A DNA stretch of 64,000 bases from Paraburkholderia sp. BL10I2N1. Its GTDB lineage: Bacteria; Pseudomonadota; Gammaproteobacteria; Burkholderiales; Burkholderiaceae. The notes beneath the pieces are model-generated. The model made no database searches, was not told the DNA's origin, and worked only from the letters and a program-made list of their open reading frames with translations. The translations under genes were made by a program, and so were the position numbers. The stretch covers positions 1,550,001 to 1,614,000 of the forward strand of contig NZ_SNWA01000001.1 of NCBI RefSeq assembly GCF_004361815.1. The letters run 5' to 3'. Below are positions 27,194-35,646 of this stretch, one piece after another. The stretch's first letter is position 1. The number at the start of each line of letters is the position of its first letter.

Positions 27194-27994
27194 TCAGGCG
27201 CCGTTCGCCTTCGCTACGGCACGCGCCGCAAGCACCGGAATCAGATGCGCGCGATATTCGGCGCTCGCGTGCATGTCGGTGTTGAGGTCATCGGCGGAAA
27301 CGCTTACGGCGCGCGCTGCCGCCGGCGCGAAGTTCGCGGCGAGCGCCGCCTCCAGCTCCGTCGCGCGGAACACCGACGCCGCCGCGCCCGTCACCGCCAC
27401 CCGCACGCCGTCCGCGCTTTTAGCGACGAAAACACCGACCAGTGCGAAGTGCGACGCTGGATTGTTGAATTTCTCGTACGCGCTACGCTCGGGTATCGGA
27501 AACTCGACGGCGGTGATCAGTTCGTCAGGCTCCAGCGCCGTCTCGTACATGCCGACGAAGAAATCGTCGGCGGTGATGCGTCGCCGGTCGGTCACGATCG
27601 TTGCGCCGAGTCCGAGCGCGGCCGCGGGATAGCATGCCGCCGGATCGTTGTTCGCGAGCGATCCGCCGATCGTGCCGAGCGCGCGCACCTGCCGGTCGCC
27701 GATACCTCCGGCAAGGTCCGCGAGCCCCGGTAGCACGCTCCGGATGTCGGCATGGCTCCCGACATCGGCATGGCAAACAGCTGCACCCACGGTCACCGTC
27801 TTCGCGTCCACCTTGATCTCTTTCAGCGCGGCGATCCGCGTGACGTCGATCAGTTGCGAGGGCTGGGCGAGACGCAGGCGCATGGTGGGCAGCAGGCTCT
27901 GGCCGCCCGCGAGGTACCTCGCCTCGCTGTCCGCGTTCCGTGCCGCGACGGCGGCCTTCGCATCGGCCGCGCGTTGATAGTCGAATGCATACAT
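27194..27994 (-). CDS. coxM: Molybdenum hydroxylase FAD subunit (CoxM-like)
   Basis: A 266-residue medium subunit. The FAD-binding motifs AGGQSLLPTMRLRL (about 29-42) and ALGTIGGSLANNDPAA are both present, with the CO_deh_flav_C domain at the C-terminus (ASHFALVGVFVAK...). It passes electrons from the iron-sulfur subunit to the acceptor. It follows coxL by 15 bp with GGAGGAAG before its ATG, completing an S-L-M order. Confidence 0.93.
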   Translation of the reverse strand: MYAFDYQRAADAKAAVAARNADSEARYLAGGQSLLPTMRLRLAQPSQLIDVTRIAALKEIKVDAKTVTVGAAVCHADVGSHADIRSVLPGLADLAGGIGDRQVRALGTIGGSLANNDPAACYPAAALGLGATIVTDRRRITADDFFVGMYETALEPDELITAVEFPIPERSAYEKFNNPASHFALVGVFVAKSADGVRVAVTGAAASVFRATELEAALAANFAPAAARAVSVSADDLNTDMHASAEYRAHLIPVLAARAVAKANGA

Positions 27995-28009
27995 GTCGGC
28001 TTCCTCCGC

Positions 28010-30397
28010 TTACGTCTTCGGGTTTTGCGCGGCGCGGATCGCGGACCACACGCGATGCGGCGTCGCCGGCATTTGCAGGTCGGTCACGCCAAGCGGCGCG
28101 AGCGCGTCGATGATCGAGTTGATCACCGCCGGTGGCGAGCCGATCGCGCCCGCCTCGCCGCAGCCTTTCACGCCGAGCGGGTTGTGCGTGCACGGCGTGC
28201 CTTTGGCGGTTTCGACGGTGAAGTCCGGCAGATCGGATGCGCGTGGCATCGCGTAATCCATGTAGGAGCCGGAGAGCAGCTGGCCGCTCTCGTTGTCGTA
28301 CACGCAGCGCTCGAGCATCGCCTGGCCGATGCCCTGCCCAAGGCCGCCATGCACCTGGCCTTCGACGATCATCGGATTGATCACGTTGCCGAAGTCGTCG
28401 ACGGCGGTGAATTTCTGGATCTGACTCTCACCGGTATCCGGATCGACTTCGACTTCGCAGATGTACGCGCCAGCCGGGTAGGTGAAGTTGGTCGGATCGT
28501 AGAACGCGCTTTCGTCGAGGCCCGGTTCGAGCTTGTCGAGCGGATAGTTATGCGGCACGTAGGCGGCAAGCGAGATGTCGGCGAACGCCTTGGTGCGGTC
28601 CGTGCCTGCGACGCGGAATACGCCGTCCTTGAATTCAATATCCTCGGCCGCGGCTTCGAGCAGATGCGCGGCGATCTTTTTGGCTTTCGACTCGATCTTG
28701 TCGAGCGCCTTCATGATCGCCGAACCGCCCACTGCAATCGAGCGTGAGCCATACGTGCCCATGCCGAACGGAATGCGTCCGGTGTCGCCGTGCACGACCT
28801 CGACGCTTTCGAGCGGAATGCCGAGCCGGTCCGCGACGACCTGTGCAAAGGTCGTTTCATGTCCCTGGCCGTGACTGTGCGAGCCGGTGAAAACGGTGAC
28901 CGAGCCGGTCGGATGCACGCGGATCTCGCCGACTTCGAAGAGCCCTGCCCGCGCACCCAGCGCACCTGCGATGTTCGATGGCGCGAGGCCGCAGGCCTCG
29001 ATGTAGCACGAGTAGCCCAATCCGCGCAGCTTGCCATTCTTCTGCGATTCCTGTTTGCGCGCCTCGAAGCCTTTGACGTCCGCAAGTTCGAGCGCGCGGG
29101 CGAGGCAGGTTTCGTAGTCTCCGGTGTCGTAGGTGAGACCCACGGGCGTCGCGTATGGGAAAGTGCGGATGAAGTTGCGTCGGCGGATTTCGGCCGGATC
29201 GAGCTTCATCTCGCGCGCGGCGGTTTCGACGAGGCGCTCGACCACGTACGTCGCTTCCGGACGGCCCGCGCCTCGATACGCATCGACGGGCACCGTGTTC
29301 GTGAACACCGCCTTGACCTCGGCGTAGATCGCGGGCGTCGCGTACTGGCCGGCGAGCAGCGTCGCGTACAGGATCGTCGGAACGCTGGAGGCGAACGTCG
29401 ACAGGTAAGCGCCCATATTCGCGATCGTGTGGATGCGCATCGCGAGGAATTTGCCGTCGGCGTCCATCGCGAGTTCGGCCTTCGTCACATGATCCCGGCC
29501 GTGCGCGTCGGAAACGAAGGCTTCCGAACGTTCCGCAGTCCACTTGATGGGACGACGGATCTTTTTCGAGGCCCACGTCAGTGCGACATCCTCGGCATAG
29601 AGAAATATCTTGGAGCCGAAGCCGCCGCCGACATCGGGTGCGATGACCCGCACCTTCGATTCCGGCAGCGCGAGCACGAACGCCGCCATCAGGAGCCGCT
29701 CGACGTGCGGGTTCTGGTTCGCGACGTAGACCGTGTAGCTGTCGTCCTGCGGCGACCAGCTCGCATTGACGGCGCGCGGCTCGATCGCGTTCGGGATCAG
29801 ACGGTTATTGATGATGTCGAGGGTGGTGACGTGGGCGGCTTTGGCGAAGGCGGCGTCGGTGGCGGCCTTGTCGCCGTGGCCCCAGTTGTAGCAGACGTTG
29901 TCGGGCACCTCGTCGTGGACAGCCGGCTGGCCGGGGTCGGCGGCGTGCGCCGTATCGACGGCCGCGGGCAGCACGTCGTAGTCGACGTCGATCAGTTCGA
30001 GGGCATCTTTGGCCGCTTTTACCGAATCCGCGATCACGAGCGCAACCTGGTCGCCGACATGGCGGACCTTCGTATGCGCGATCACAGGATGCGGCGGCTC
30101 GTTCATCGGCTTGCCGTCGATGCTGTGGATCAACCAGCCGCACGGCAGGCCGCCGACGTTATCCGTTGCGAGGTCCGCGCCGGTAAAGATGGCGGCGACG
30201 CCGGGCGATTTCTTCGCGGCGGCGGTGTCGATACTGTTGATGCGCGCGTGGGCGTGCGGCGAACGCAGAAACACAGCGTAAGCCTGCTGCGGCAGAACGA
30301 TGTCATCGGTGTACTGGCCGTTGCCGGTGAGGAAGCGATAGTCTTCCTTACGCTTGACGGAGGCGCCGATGAGGCTATGCGAATCGGGTGCGTTCAT
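28010..30397 (-). CDS. coxL: Molybdenum hydroxylase large subunit, form II CoxL type
   Basis: A 795-residue molybdopterin-cytosine-dinucleotide subunit of the xanthine oxidase family. It opens with [26 protein letters not shown], has the Mo-cofactor segment [12 protein letters not shown] (about 255-266), and a catalytic glutamate in [14 protein letters not shown] near the C-terminus. The active-site loop reads AYRGAGR (373-379), the form II signature. Form I CO dehydrogenases have AYxCSFR with the copper-binding cysteine, which is absent here. CO oxidation is therefore doubtful; an aldehyde or heterocycle hydroxylase is an alternative. GGAG precedes the ATG. Confidence 0.94.
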   Translation of the reverse strand: MNAPDSHSLIGASVKRKEDYRFLTGNGQYTDDIVLPQQAYAVFLRSPHAHARINSIDTAAAKKSPGVAAIFTGADLATDNVGGLPCGWLIHSIDGKPMNEPPHPVIAHTKVRHVGDQVALVIADSVKAAKDALELIDVDYDVLPAAVDTAHAADPGQPAVHDEVPDNVCYNWGHGDKAATDAAFAKAAHVTTLDIINNRLIPNAIEPRAVNASWSPQDDSYTVYVANQNPHVERLLMAAFVLALPESKVRVIAPDVGGGFGSKIFLYAEDVALTWASKKIRRPIKWTAERSEAFVSDAHGRDHVTKAELAMDADGKFLAMRIHTIANMGAYLSTFASSVPTILYATLLAGQYATPAIYAEVKAVFTNTVPVDAYRGAGRPEATYVVERLVETAAREMKLDPAEIRRRNFIRTFPYATPVGLTYDTGDYETCLARALELADVKGFEARKQESQKNGKLRGLGYSCYIEACGLAPSNIAGALGARAGLFEVGEIRVHPTGSVTVFTGSHSHGQGHETTFAQVVADRLGIPLESVEVVHGDTGRIPFGMGTYGSRSIAVGGSAIMKALDKIESKAKKIAAHLLEAAAEDIEFKDGVFRVAGTDRTKAFADISLAAYVPHNYPLDKLEPGLDESAFYDPTNFTYPAGAYICEVEVDPDTGESQIQKFTAVDDFGNVINPMIVEGQVHGGLGQGIGQAMLERCVYDNESGQLLSGSYMDYAMPRASDLPDFTVETAKGTPCTHNPLGVKGCGEAGAIGSPPAVINSIIDALAPLGVTDLQMPATPHRVWSAIRAAQNPKT

Positions 30398-30407
30398 CGT
30401 GGGCTCC

Positions 30408-30908
30408 TCAGGCGATGGCTTTGGCGGTCGCGTTTGCGCCTGACTTCATGCCGGCGGCGCCTTCGAGCACAGCCTTCACTATGTTGTGATAGCCCGTGCA
30501 GCGGCAGAGGTTGCCGTCGAGATGCTGACGCACGTCGGCCTCGGTGGCATCGGGGTGAGTCTGGACCAGCGCGGTTGCGCTCATCACCATACCTGGCGTG
30601 CAGAAGCCGCACTGAAGACCGTGGCAGTTACGGAACGCGGCCTGCATCGGATGGAGTTCGCCGTTGACGGCGAGGCCTTCGATCGTGGTGACATCGGCGC
30701 CGTCGGCCTGCACGGCGAGCATGTTGCACGACTTGATCGCGCGGCCGTTCAGGTGGACGGTGCAGGCACCGCATTGGGCGGTGTCGCAGCCGATGTGGGT
30801 GCCGGTGAGGCGTAGCTGATCGCGGAGAAACTGGACAAGCAGGATGTGAGGCTCGACTTCGGTGGTCACGGGCGCGCCGTTCACCGTCAGACTGATGCTG
30901 ATCGCCAT
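30408..30908 (-). CDS. coxS: Molybdenum hydroxylase iron-sulfur subunit (CoxS-like)
   Basis: A 166-residue small subunit binding two [2Fe-2S] clusters. The plant-type site is [16 protein letters not shown] with a fourth Cys in AIKSCNML. The second site is CGFCTPGM ... [13 protein letters not shown]. It is the first gene of the operon, 10 bp ahead of coxL, with AAGGAG eight bases before its ATG. A C-terminal extension ([17 protein letters not shown]) is of low complexity. It carries electrons from the Mo centre to FAD. Confidence 0.95.
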   Translation of the reverse strand: MAISISLTVNGAPVTTEVEPHILLVQFLRDQLRLTGTHIGCDTAQCGACTVHLNGRAIKSCNMLAVQADGADVTTIEGLAVNGELHPMQAAFRNCHGLQCGFCTPGMVMSATALVQTHPDATEADVRQHLDGNLCRCTGYHNIVKAVLEGAAGMKSGANATAKAIA

Positions 30909-31168
30909 GGACTGTCTCCTTGGGGGGGATCGAGACCAGCACGAAGCTCACATTTTTCCACTACCTGTTCCGACTGCCCTGCTGTGAGGTTCGTACGGTT
31001 CTGGTTGTTTTTTATGCTTGCAGCGAAAAGTAAAGCACAAATCGGGGGCAGGGGCTATTGGGGGTAGCTGCTTTCTTTTTTTGGGTTCTGGTTTTGTTTG
31101 GTTTTGCCCTGGGTTGGTTGCCTTTCCTTGTTTTGCTTTTGGTTTATTGGCGTTGCCCCTGCGCGGGG
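30909..31168. other. Upstream region of the cox-like operon
   Basis: About 260 bp holding the unseen coxS promoter. From about 31120 the sequence becomes the outer part of the left arm of the large inverted repeat, and is cut at 31168 by the second IS. A GT/T-rich stretch at 31070-31150 has no ORF. No operator was recognised. Confidence 0.5.
31159..31168. repeat. 10-bp target duplication, left copy
   Basis: CTGCGCGGGG abuts the left end of the second IS and recurs at 32535-32544. Confidence 0.88.
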
Positions 31169-32534
31169 CAATGCTCTCAACTTAAGCCTCAAAGAGCTTG
31201 TAAACGAGGCATTGGCCCTGTAAACTTCATTCAATAACTCCCTGATAAATCAACGATATGAACTCAAATACCAGCGTCCTCGCGGCTTCTGTCTGAGTTC
31301 TCCGATTTCCTGTTCGACCCGGCGCTCGCCGATCGCGTGCGTCGTTCTCCCCGCGCCTTTACCCGCAATCGCATACTGACCTTGCCGCGCATGGCCGCGC
31401 TGATGATGTCGGGCATGTGTGCCAGCGTGCAGGCCGAACTCGACGCGCTGTTTGGCGCACTGGACGAGCGCGGCGGCCGTACCCGCGCGGTCAGCGCACA
31501 GGCTTTCAGCAAGGCGCGTCGGGGACTGTCGGCCGAGCTGTTCGAACTGGCCCGCGCTCACCTGATTTCGCTGGCCCAACCCCATATCGATTCGATGCGC
31601 TGGAACGGCCTGAGGCTGGTCGCCGCCGACGGTAGCCGCCTGCGTGTAGGCACGCGTCGCGGCCATGAACTGCGCGCCGATCACTTCGCGTTTGCGCTGT
31701 TCCTGCCCGGCCCCGAGCTGACGCTGTACGCCGCGCTCCATCCCGCCGACGGCGCCGAGCGGCAGATGCTGTTCGAAGCGCTGGACGTGCTGCAGCCGCA
31801 TACCGATCTGCTGCTGCTCGATCGCGGCTATATCGGCAACACGATGGTGGCCACGCTGGCGCAGCGCGAGATCCCGTTCTGCATGCGCGTCGATGCACGC
31901 AACTGGAAGTGCGTTGCCGACTTTACCCGCAGCGATAAAGCCGAGCGCATCGTGACGCTGGATGCGCCCGGCGAGCAGGATGCCCGCGACTATGAACTGG
32001 CGCGTACGCCGAGCACCGTGCGCCTGATACGGGACGTCACGCCCAGCGGTCGCGTGCGTGTGCTGATGACCTCGCTGCTCGACGGCCAGCGATATCCGGC
32101 TGCGTGTTTCGGGGCGCTCTATCATCAGCGCTGGCGCGTCGAGGAAGCGTTCAAACGCCTCAAGCACCGGCTGCGACTGGAGGCCGTGACAGGGCTCGAT
32201 TACCTGGCATTGCAGCAGGACCTCGGCGCAAAAATCCTCGCTGACAACCTGTGCACACTGCTCAGCGACCTTGATGCCTCGCACGACGATGAATGTGCCA
32301 GCCGTCCTAACCGGGTGTACGCACTGGGCGCACTCAAGCCCATCCTCGGCGCGTGCCTTCTGCGCGTCCGCCACTGTCTGGATGGCCTCGCCACGGTACT
32401 TGCGCTCATCCACCAGAACCGATGCCGCATCCAGCACGCACGCTCCTATCCTCGACCGCCCAGAAAAGCCAAGCCCCATTTCCATCTCGCGTACAAGCTC
32501 GCTTGATCGAATGGGGCTTAAGTTGAGAGCATTG
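31169..32534 (+). mobile_element. IS4-family insertion sequence, 1366 bp
   Basis: The ends are perfect inverted repeats of at least 20 bp beginning CAATGCTCTCAACTTAAGCC and are flanked by a 10-bp duplication (CTGCGCGGGG). One transposase gene occupies the element. It landed inside the left arm of the large inverted repeat; removing it and one duplication restores an arm collinear with the right one. Confidence 0.92.
31337..32506 (+). CDS. IS4-family transposase, possibly with a disrupted N-terminus
   Basis: At least 389 residues counting from a GTG at 31337. The DDE core is present: Asp in VAADGSRLRVG, Asp in LLLDRGYIGN, and the Y-(2)-R-(3)-E-(6)-K signature in LYHQRWRVEEAFKRLKHRL. The reading frame is open from 31262 without an ATG, and the residues just before the GTG (SEFSDFLFDPALADR) look like genuine protein. 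The only nearby ATG (31258, MNSNTSVLAASV) is in another frame and stops after 12 codons. A one-base frameshift near 31290 would join them. Either a non-ATG start is used or this copy has lost its N-terminus. Confidence 0.85.
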   Translation: MRRSPRAFTRNRILTLPRMAALMMSGMCASVQAELDALFGALDERGGRTRAVSAQAFSKARRGLSAELFELARAHLISLAQPHIDSMRWNGLRLVAADGSRLRVGTRRGHELRADHFAFALFLPGPELTLYAALHPADGAERQMLFEALDVLQPHTDLLLLDRGYIGNTMVATLAQREIPFCMRVDARNWKCVADFTRSDKAERIVTLDAPGEQDARDYELARTPSTVRLIRDVTPSGRVRVLMTSLLDGQRYPAACFGALYHQRWRVEEAFKRLKHRLRLEAVTGLDYLALQQDLGAKILADNLCTLLSDLDASHDDECASRPNRVYALGALKPILGACLLRVRHCLDGLATVLALIHQNRCRIQHARSYPRPPRKAKPHFHLAYKLA

Positions 32535-32544
32535 CTGCGCGGGG
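32535..32544. repeat. 10-bp target duplication, right copy
   Basis: Exact copy of CTGCGCGGGG at 31159-31168. Confidence 0.88.
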
Positions 32545-33269
32545 CGGCACCTACTTTTCTTTGTCCCCCAAGGGGACTTCCTTCGGGGCGTCTTCCAAAG
32601 AAAAGTAGGCAAAAGAAAGGCGCTTCGAAATGTTTGCTCTTCGGGGTGCATCGCTAACGGGGAATGGCAATCCATAAAGTGTCGCCCTCGCAGGGGACCC
32701 GACATTGGTCCGACGCCAGACCATCCCTCGCGCAGTGCCGCTTGTGACAAAGCACTCATCCATCCGACTCCGCGCTACGCGCGTCGCCGATCGGCATAAC
32801 ACCCGCGTTGCCGCCTCGTCACTTCGACAGGCTTGCCCGCCAACGCGACGGTGAGCGGGGCAAACCGCCGGGGTGCAAACGGCACCCTGCCGGACGAACC
32901 CATCCGTGACGCACGTAGTGCGGAGCGGGATGAATGAGCCCTTTGTCACGGGCTGAACTGCGCGAGGGAAGGTCTGGCGTCGGACCAATGTCGGGTCCCC
33001 TGCGAGGGCGACACTTTATGGATTGCCATTCCCCGTTAGCGATGCACCCCGAAGAGCAAACATTTCGAAGCGCCTTTCTTTTGCCTACTTTTCTTTGGAA
33101 GACGCCCGAAGGAAGTCCCCTTGGGGGACAAAGAAAAGTAGGTGCCGCCCCGCACAGGGGCAACGCCAATAAACCAGAAGCAAAACACGGAAAGGCAAAA
33201 AAACCGAGACCAAACAACCACAACACCAAACCGGTGAACCGAGCAAACCCCGTCCGAAGGACAAAAGAA

Positions 33270-34667
33270 TCACCGTCCTTCATGTGCGAGCCTGGAATGC
33301 CGCCTTGAATAACCAAAATAGACAACCATCCCGATCAGCAACCAGATCAGGAACGCGACCCAGGTAATGAGCTGGAGGTTAGCCATAAGAAAAAGACAGG
33401 AAGCGACAGCAAGCACAGGCACAACCGGCACACCGGGACAGCGAAACGCCCGTGGCAAATCCGGATGCGTCCGCCGCAAGATCAGCACAGCAATGGAAAC
33501 CATCGAGAAAGCCGCTAGCGTACCGATATTGATCACTTCAGCGAGCACATTCAGTGGCACTAGGGCGCCGATCAACCCGAAAAAGATCCCGACGATCCAG
33601 GTCGTCAGGAACGGCGTAGCAAACCGCGGATGCACGCGCGACAGCGCCGCAGGCAGCAACCCATCCCGCGACATCGCGAAAATGACCCGCGTCTGCCCAT
33701 AGCCCATCACGAGAATCACGGTCAGCATGCCCAGCACGGCGCCGAGATCGATGAATCCGGCAACCCACTTCTGTCCTGCAACCTGCAGCGCATACGACAC
33801 GGGGTGCGAAATATTGGCGAACTGCGCCGACGGCACGATGCCCGTCACCACCGCGGCGACCGCCACATACAGCACGGCGCAGACACCCAGCGAAGCGATG
33901 ATGCCGATCGGCAGATCGCGTTTCGGATTCTTCACTTCCTCTGCCGCCGATGACACCGAGTCGAAACCGATAAACGCAAAGAACATCACCGCCGCCGCGC
34001 CGAATACGCCATGCCAGCCGTTCGGCATAAACGGATGCCAGTTCGCCGGCGTGACGTGGAATACCCCGACCGCGATCACCAGCGACACGACCACCACCTT
34101 GATGGCAACCATGATGTTGTTCACACGCGTCGATTCGCGCACGCCAATCGACAGCAGTGTCGTAACGGCCATCATCACGAGAAACGCAGGCAGGTTGAAG
34201 AGCGTTTCGTGTCCCGGCAGCGCGCCCGGGGCCGCCGTCAGCGCGACTGGCAGCGACAGCCCGAACCCGTCCAGCAACGATTGCAGGTAGCCCGACCAGC
34301 CCACCGACACCGCCGACGTCGCGAGCCCGTACTCCAGCATCAGGTCCCAGCCGATGATCCACGCGGCCAGTTCGCCGAGCGTCGCATACGAATAGGTGTA
34401 GATCGAGCCGGCGACCGGGATCGTCGAGGCGAACTCGGCATAAGCCAGCGCGGCAAAGCCGCAGGCAACAGCCGCAATCAGGAAGGAAACCATCAGCGCC
34501 GGGCCGGCTTCTACTGCGCCGGTGCCGGTCAGCACGAATATGCCGGTGCCGATGATGGCGCCGACACCGAGGAAAGTCAGATCGAGCGCGCCTAGCGCCT
34601 TCTTGAGTCCAGCGCTTTGCGCGCCGGCGAGCATGTGTTCGACGTTTTTCTTACGAAAGAGGGACAT
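33270..34667 (-). CDS. Amino acid permease, APC superfamily (CAT-like)
   Basis: A 465-residue 12-helix permease. It opens with LFRKKNVEHMLAGAQSAGLKKALGALDLTFLGVGAIIGTGIFVLTG, the unwound-helix GAIIGTGIF motif of APC transporters. The next conserved part is ALAYAEFASTIPVAGSIYTYSYATLGELAAWIIGWDLMLEY, as in bacterial cationic amino acid transporter homologues (YfnA-like). FFAFIGFDSVSSAAEEVKNPKRDLPIGI is the second signature. It probably imports basic or neutral amino acids by proton symport; substrate not readable. It is a single leftward gene whose 3' end is close to the large inverted repeat. Confidence 0.93.
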   Translation of the reverse strand: MSLFRKKNVEHMLAGAQSAGLKKALGALDLTFLGVGAIIGTGIFVLTGTGAVEAGPALMVSFLIAAVACGFAALAYAEFASTIPVAGSIYTYSYATLGELAAWIIGWDLMLEYGLATSAVSVGWSGYLQSLLDGFGLSLPVALTAAPGALPGHETLFNLPAFLVMMAVTTLLSIGVRESTRVNNIMVAIKVVVVSLVIAVGVFHVTPANWHPFMPNGWHGVFGAAAVMFFAFIGFDSVSSAAEEVKNPKRDLPIGIIASLGVCAVLYVAVAAVVTGIVPSAQFANISHPVSYALQVAGQKWVAGFIDLGAVLGMLTVILVMGYGQTRVIFAMSRDGLLPAALSRVHPRFATPFLTTWIVGIFFGLIGALVPLNVLAEVINIGTLAAFSMVSIAVLILRRTHPDLPRAFRCPGVPVVPVLAVASCLFLMANLQLITWVAFLIWLLIGMVVYFGYSRRHSRLAHEGR

Positions 34668-34979
34668 TGGCGAGGTCTCTGTGAAGCACGCGTATTTGCG
34701 CGCCGAATGCCGGGAAAACCCTGGATTCTAGCGGATGCGTACACGGATTCCTCTGGAGCTGCGCAGCAGAAGCGGCCAGGCGCGGAACGGAAGACTGCCG
34801 GATCGCCCAATTCTGGGGCATGTGTTGTCGAGACAAGCTGCGGCGAAAACAGATTCCGCTCAAGGCGCTTGGCAGATGGGTGGGAAGCAATCTGACTGAC
34901 AGGTCGCGATCCGCGCGCGGTTGATTGCGTCATCGATTGCGCAATCGATGACGCGAGCTGGACGCTCTGAACCGGACCG
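34668..34979. other. Intergenic region with a perfect palindrome
   Basis: 312 bp between the permease start and the response regulator stop, both leftward. It must contain the permease promoter and the end of the two-component transcript. Apart from the palindrome at 34927-34954 nothing specific was identified. Confidence 0.5.
34927..34954. repeat. 28-bp perfect palindrome
   Basis: The half-site GCGTCATCGATTGC is followed directly by its exact reverse complement with no spacer. It lies 25 bp beyond the stop of the response regulator gene. It may be a transcription end hairpin (no T run on either side) or a dyad operator for the permease. Confidence 0.75.
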
Positions 34980-35636
34980 TTAACCGGCCATCGTCGGATT
35001 AAGGTCGACGAGCCGATTGCTCATCACATAGAACGTCAGCTCGGCATTATTGCTTAGCTTCATCTTTTCGAGCAGGCGCGTCCGGTACACGCTGACCGTC
35101 TTCACCGACAGCGACAGCGTATTCGCGATGTCAGTCAGGCGCTTGCCCGATGCGAGCATGCACAGCGTCTGGTACTCGCGGTCGGAGAGTTTCTCATGCG
35201 GCAGCTGTTCGCCGTCGAACGAGACGTAATCGGCAAGCGCCTCGGCCATCGCCGGGCTCACGTACTTGCGGCCCGCCGCGACCTGCTGGATCGCGGCGAT
35301 CATCTGCGCGGCATCGACCGTCTTCGACAGATAACCCGATGCGCCCGCCTTCAACGCCCGGACCGCGTACTGATCCTCGCGGTACATCGAGAACATCAGC
35401 ACCGGCAGGCGCGGCACCTTGCGTTTGATACGCTTGAGCACCTCGACGCCGTTCATGTCCGGCAGCGAGATGTCGAGCAGGACCACGTCGTACGCATGTT
35501 TCGCGACGCTCGTGAGCGCCTCGCCGCCGCTTTCTGCCTCGGCGACTTCATGCGCAACTTTGCGATCGATCAGCAACTGGCGGACGCCCTGGCGGACCAC
35601 GACATGGTCTTCAGCGATCAGGATGCGCAGGCTCAT
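34980..35636 (-). CDS. Two-component response regulator, NarL/FixJ family
   Basis: A 218-residue DNA-binding response regulator. The receiver domain has the acidic pair Glu9-Asp10, phosphoacceptor Asp55 (VVLLDISLPDMNG) and the conserved Lys in GYLSKTVDA. The LuxR-type helix-turn-helix at the C-terminus is LSDREYQTLCMLASGKRLTDIANTLSLSVKTVSVYRTRLLEKM. It starts 10 bp after the kinase gene stop, so it is the output of that kinase. Target genes are unknown; the nearby permease and palindrome are candidates. Confidence 0.95.
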   Translation of the reverse strand: MSLRILIAEDHVVVRQGVRQLLIDRKVAHEVAEAESGGEALTSVAKHAYDVVLLDISLPDMNGVEVLKRIKRKVPRLPVLMFSMYREDQYAVRALKAGASGYLSKTVDAAQMIAAIQQVAAGRKYVSPAMAEALADYVSFDGEQLPHEKLSDREYQTLCMLASGKRLTDIANTLSLSVKTVSVYRTRLLEKMKLSNNAELTFYVMSNRLVDLNPTMAG

Positions 35637-35646
35637 GGTTGGCGGC

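Larger units (their letters stand above)
31123..33216. repeat. Large imperfect inverted repeat, arms about 300 bp, left arm split by an IS
   Basis: Outer part of the left arm is 31123-31168 and its continuation is 32545-32793. The right arm is 32901-33216, read in reverse complement. The arms agree over almost their whole length: a TTATTGGCGTTGCCCCTG block, a CCTACTTTTCTTTG stem, AACGGGGAATGGCAATCC, CCGACATTGGTCCGACGCC and CTCATCCATCC/CTCATTCATCC. About 107 bp (32794-32900) separate them. Each arm itself contains a hairpin, CCTACTTTTCTTTG facing CAAAGAAAAGTAGG (32550-32563/32596-32609 and 33084-33097/33129-33142). ORFs inside are by-products of the repeat. Confidence 0.85.

Noticed and set aside
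28790..30667. 625-codon rightward ORF opposite coxL/coxS
   Set aside because: Antisense shadow of two highly conserved subunits; no recognised domain.
32551..33325. Several overlapping ORFs with sequences like CPPRGLPSG
   Set aside because: They translate the large inverted repeat in various frames; the same peptides appear from both arms, so they reflect repeat DNA rather than genes.
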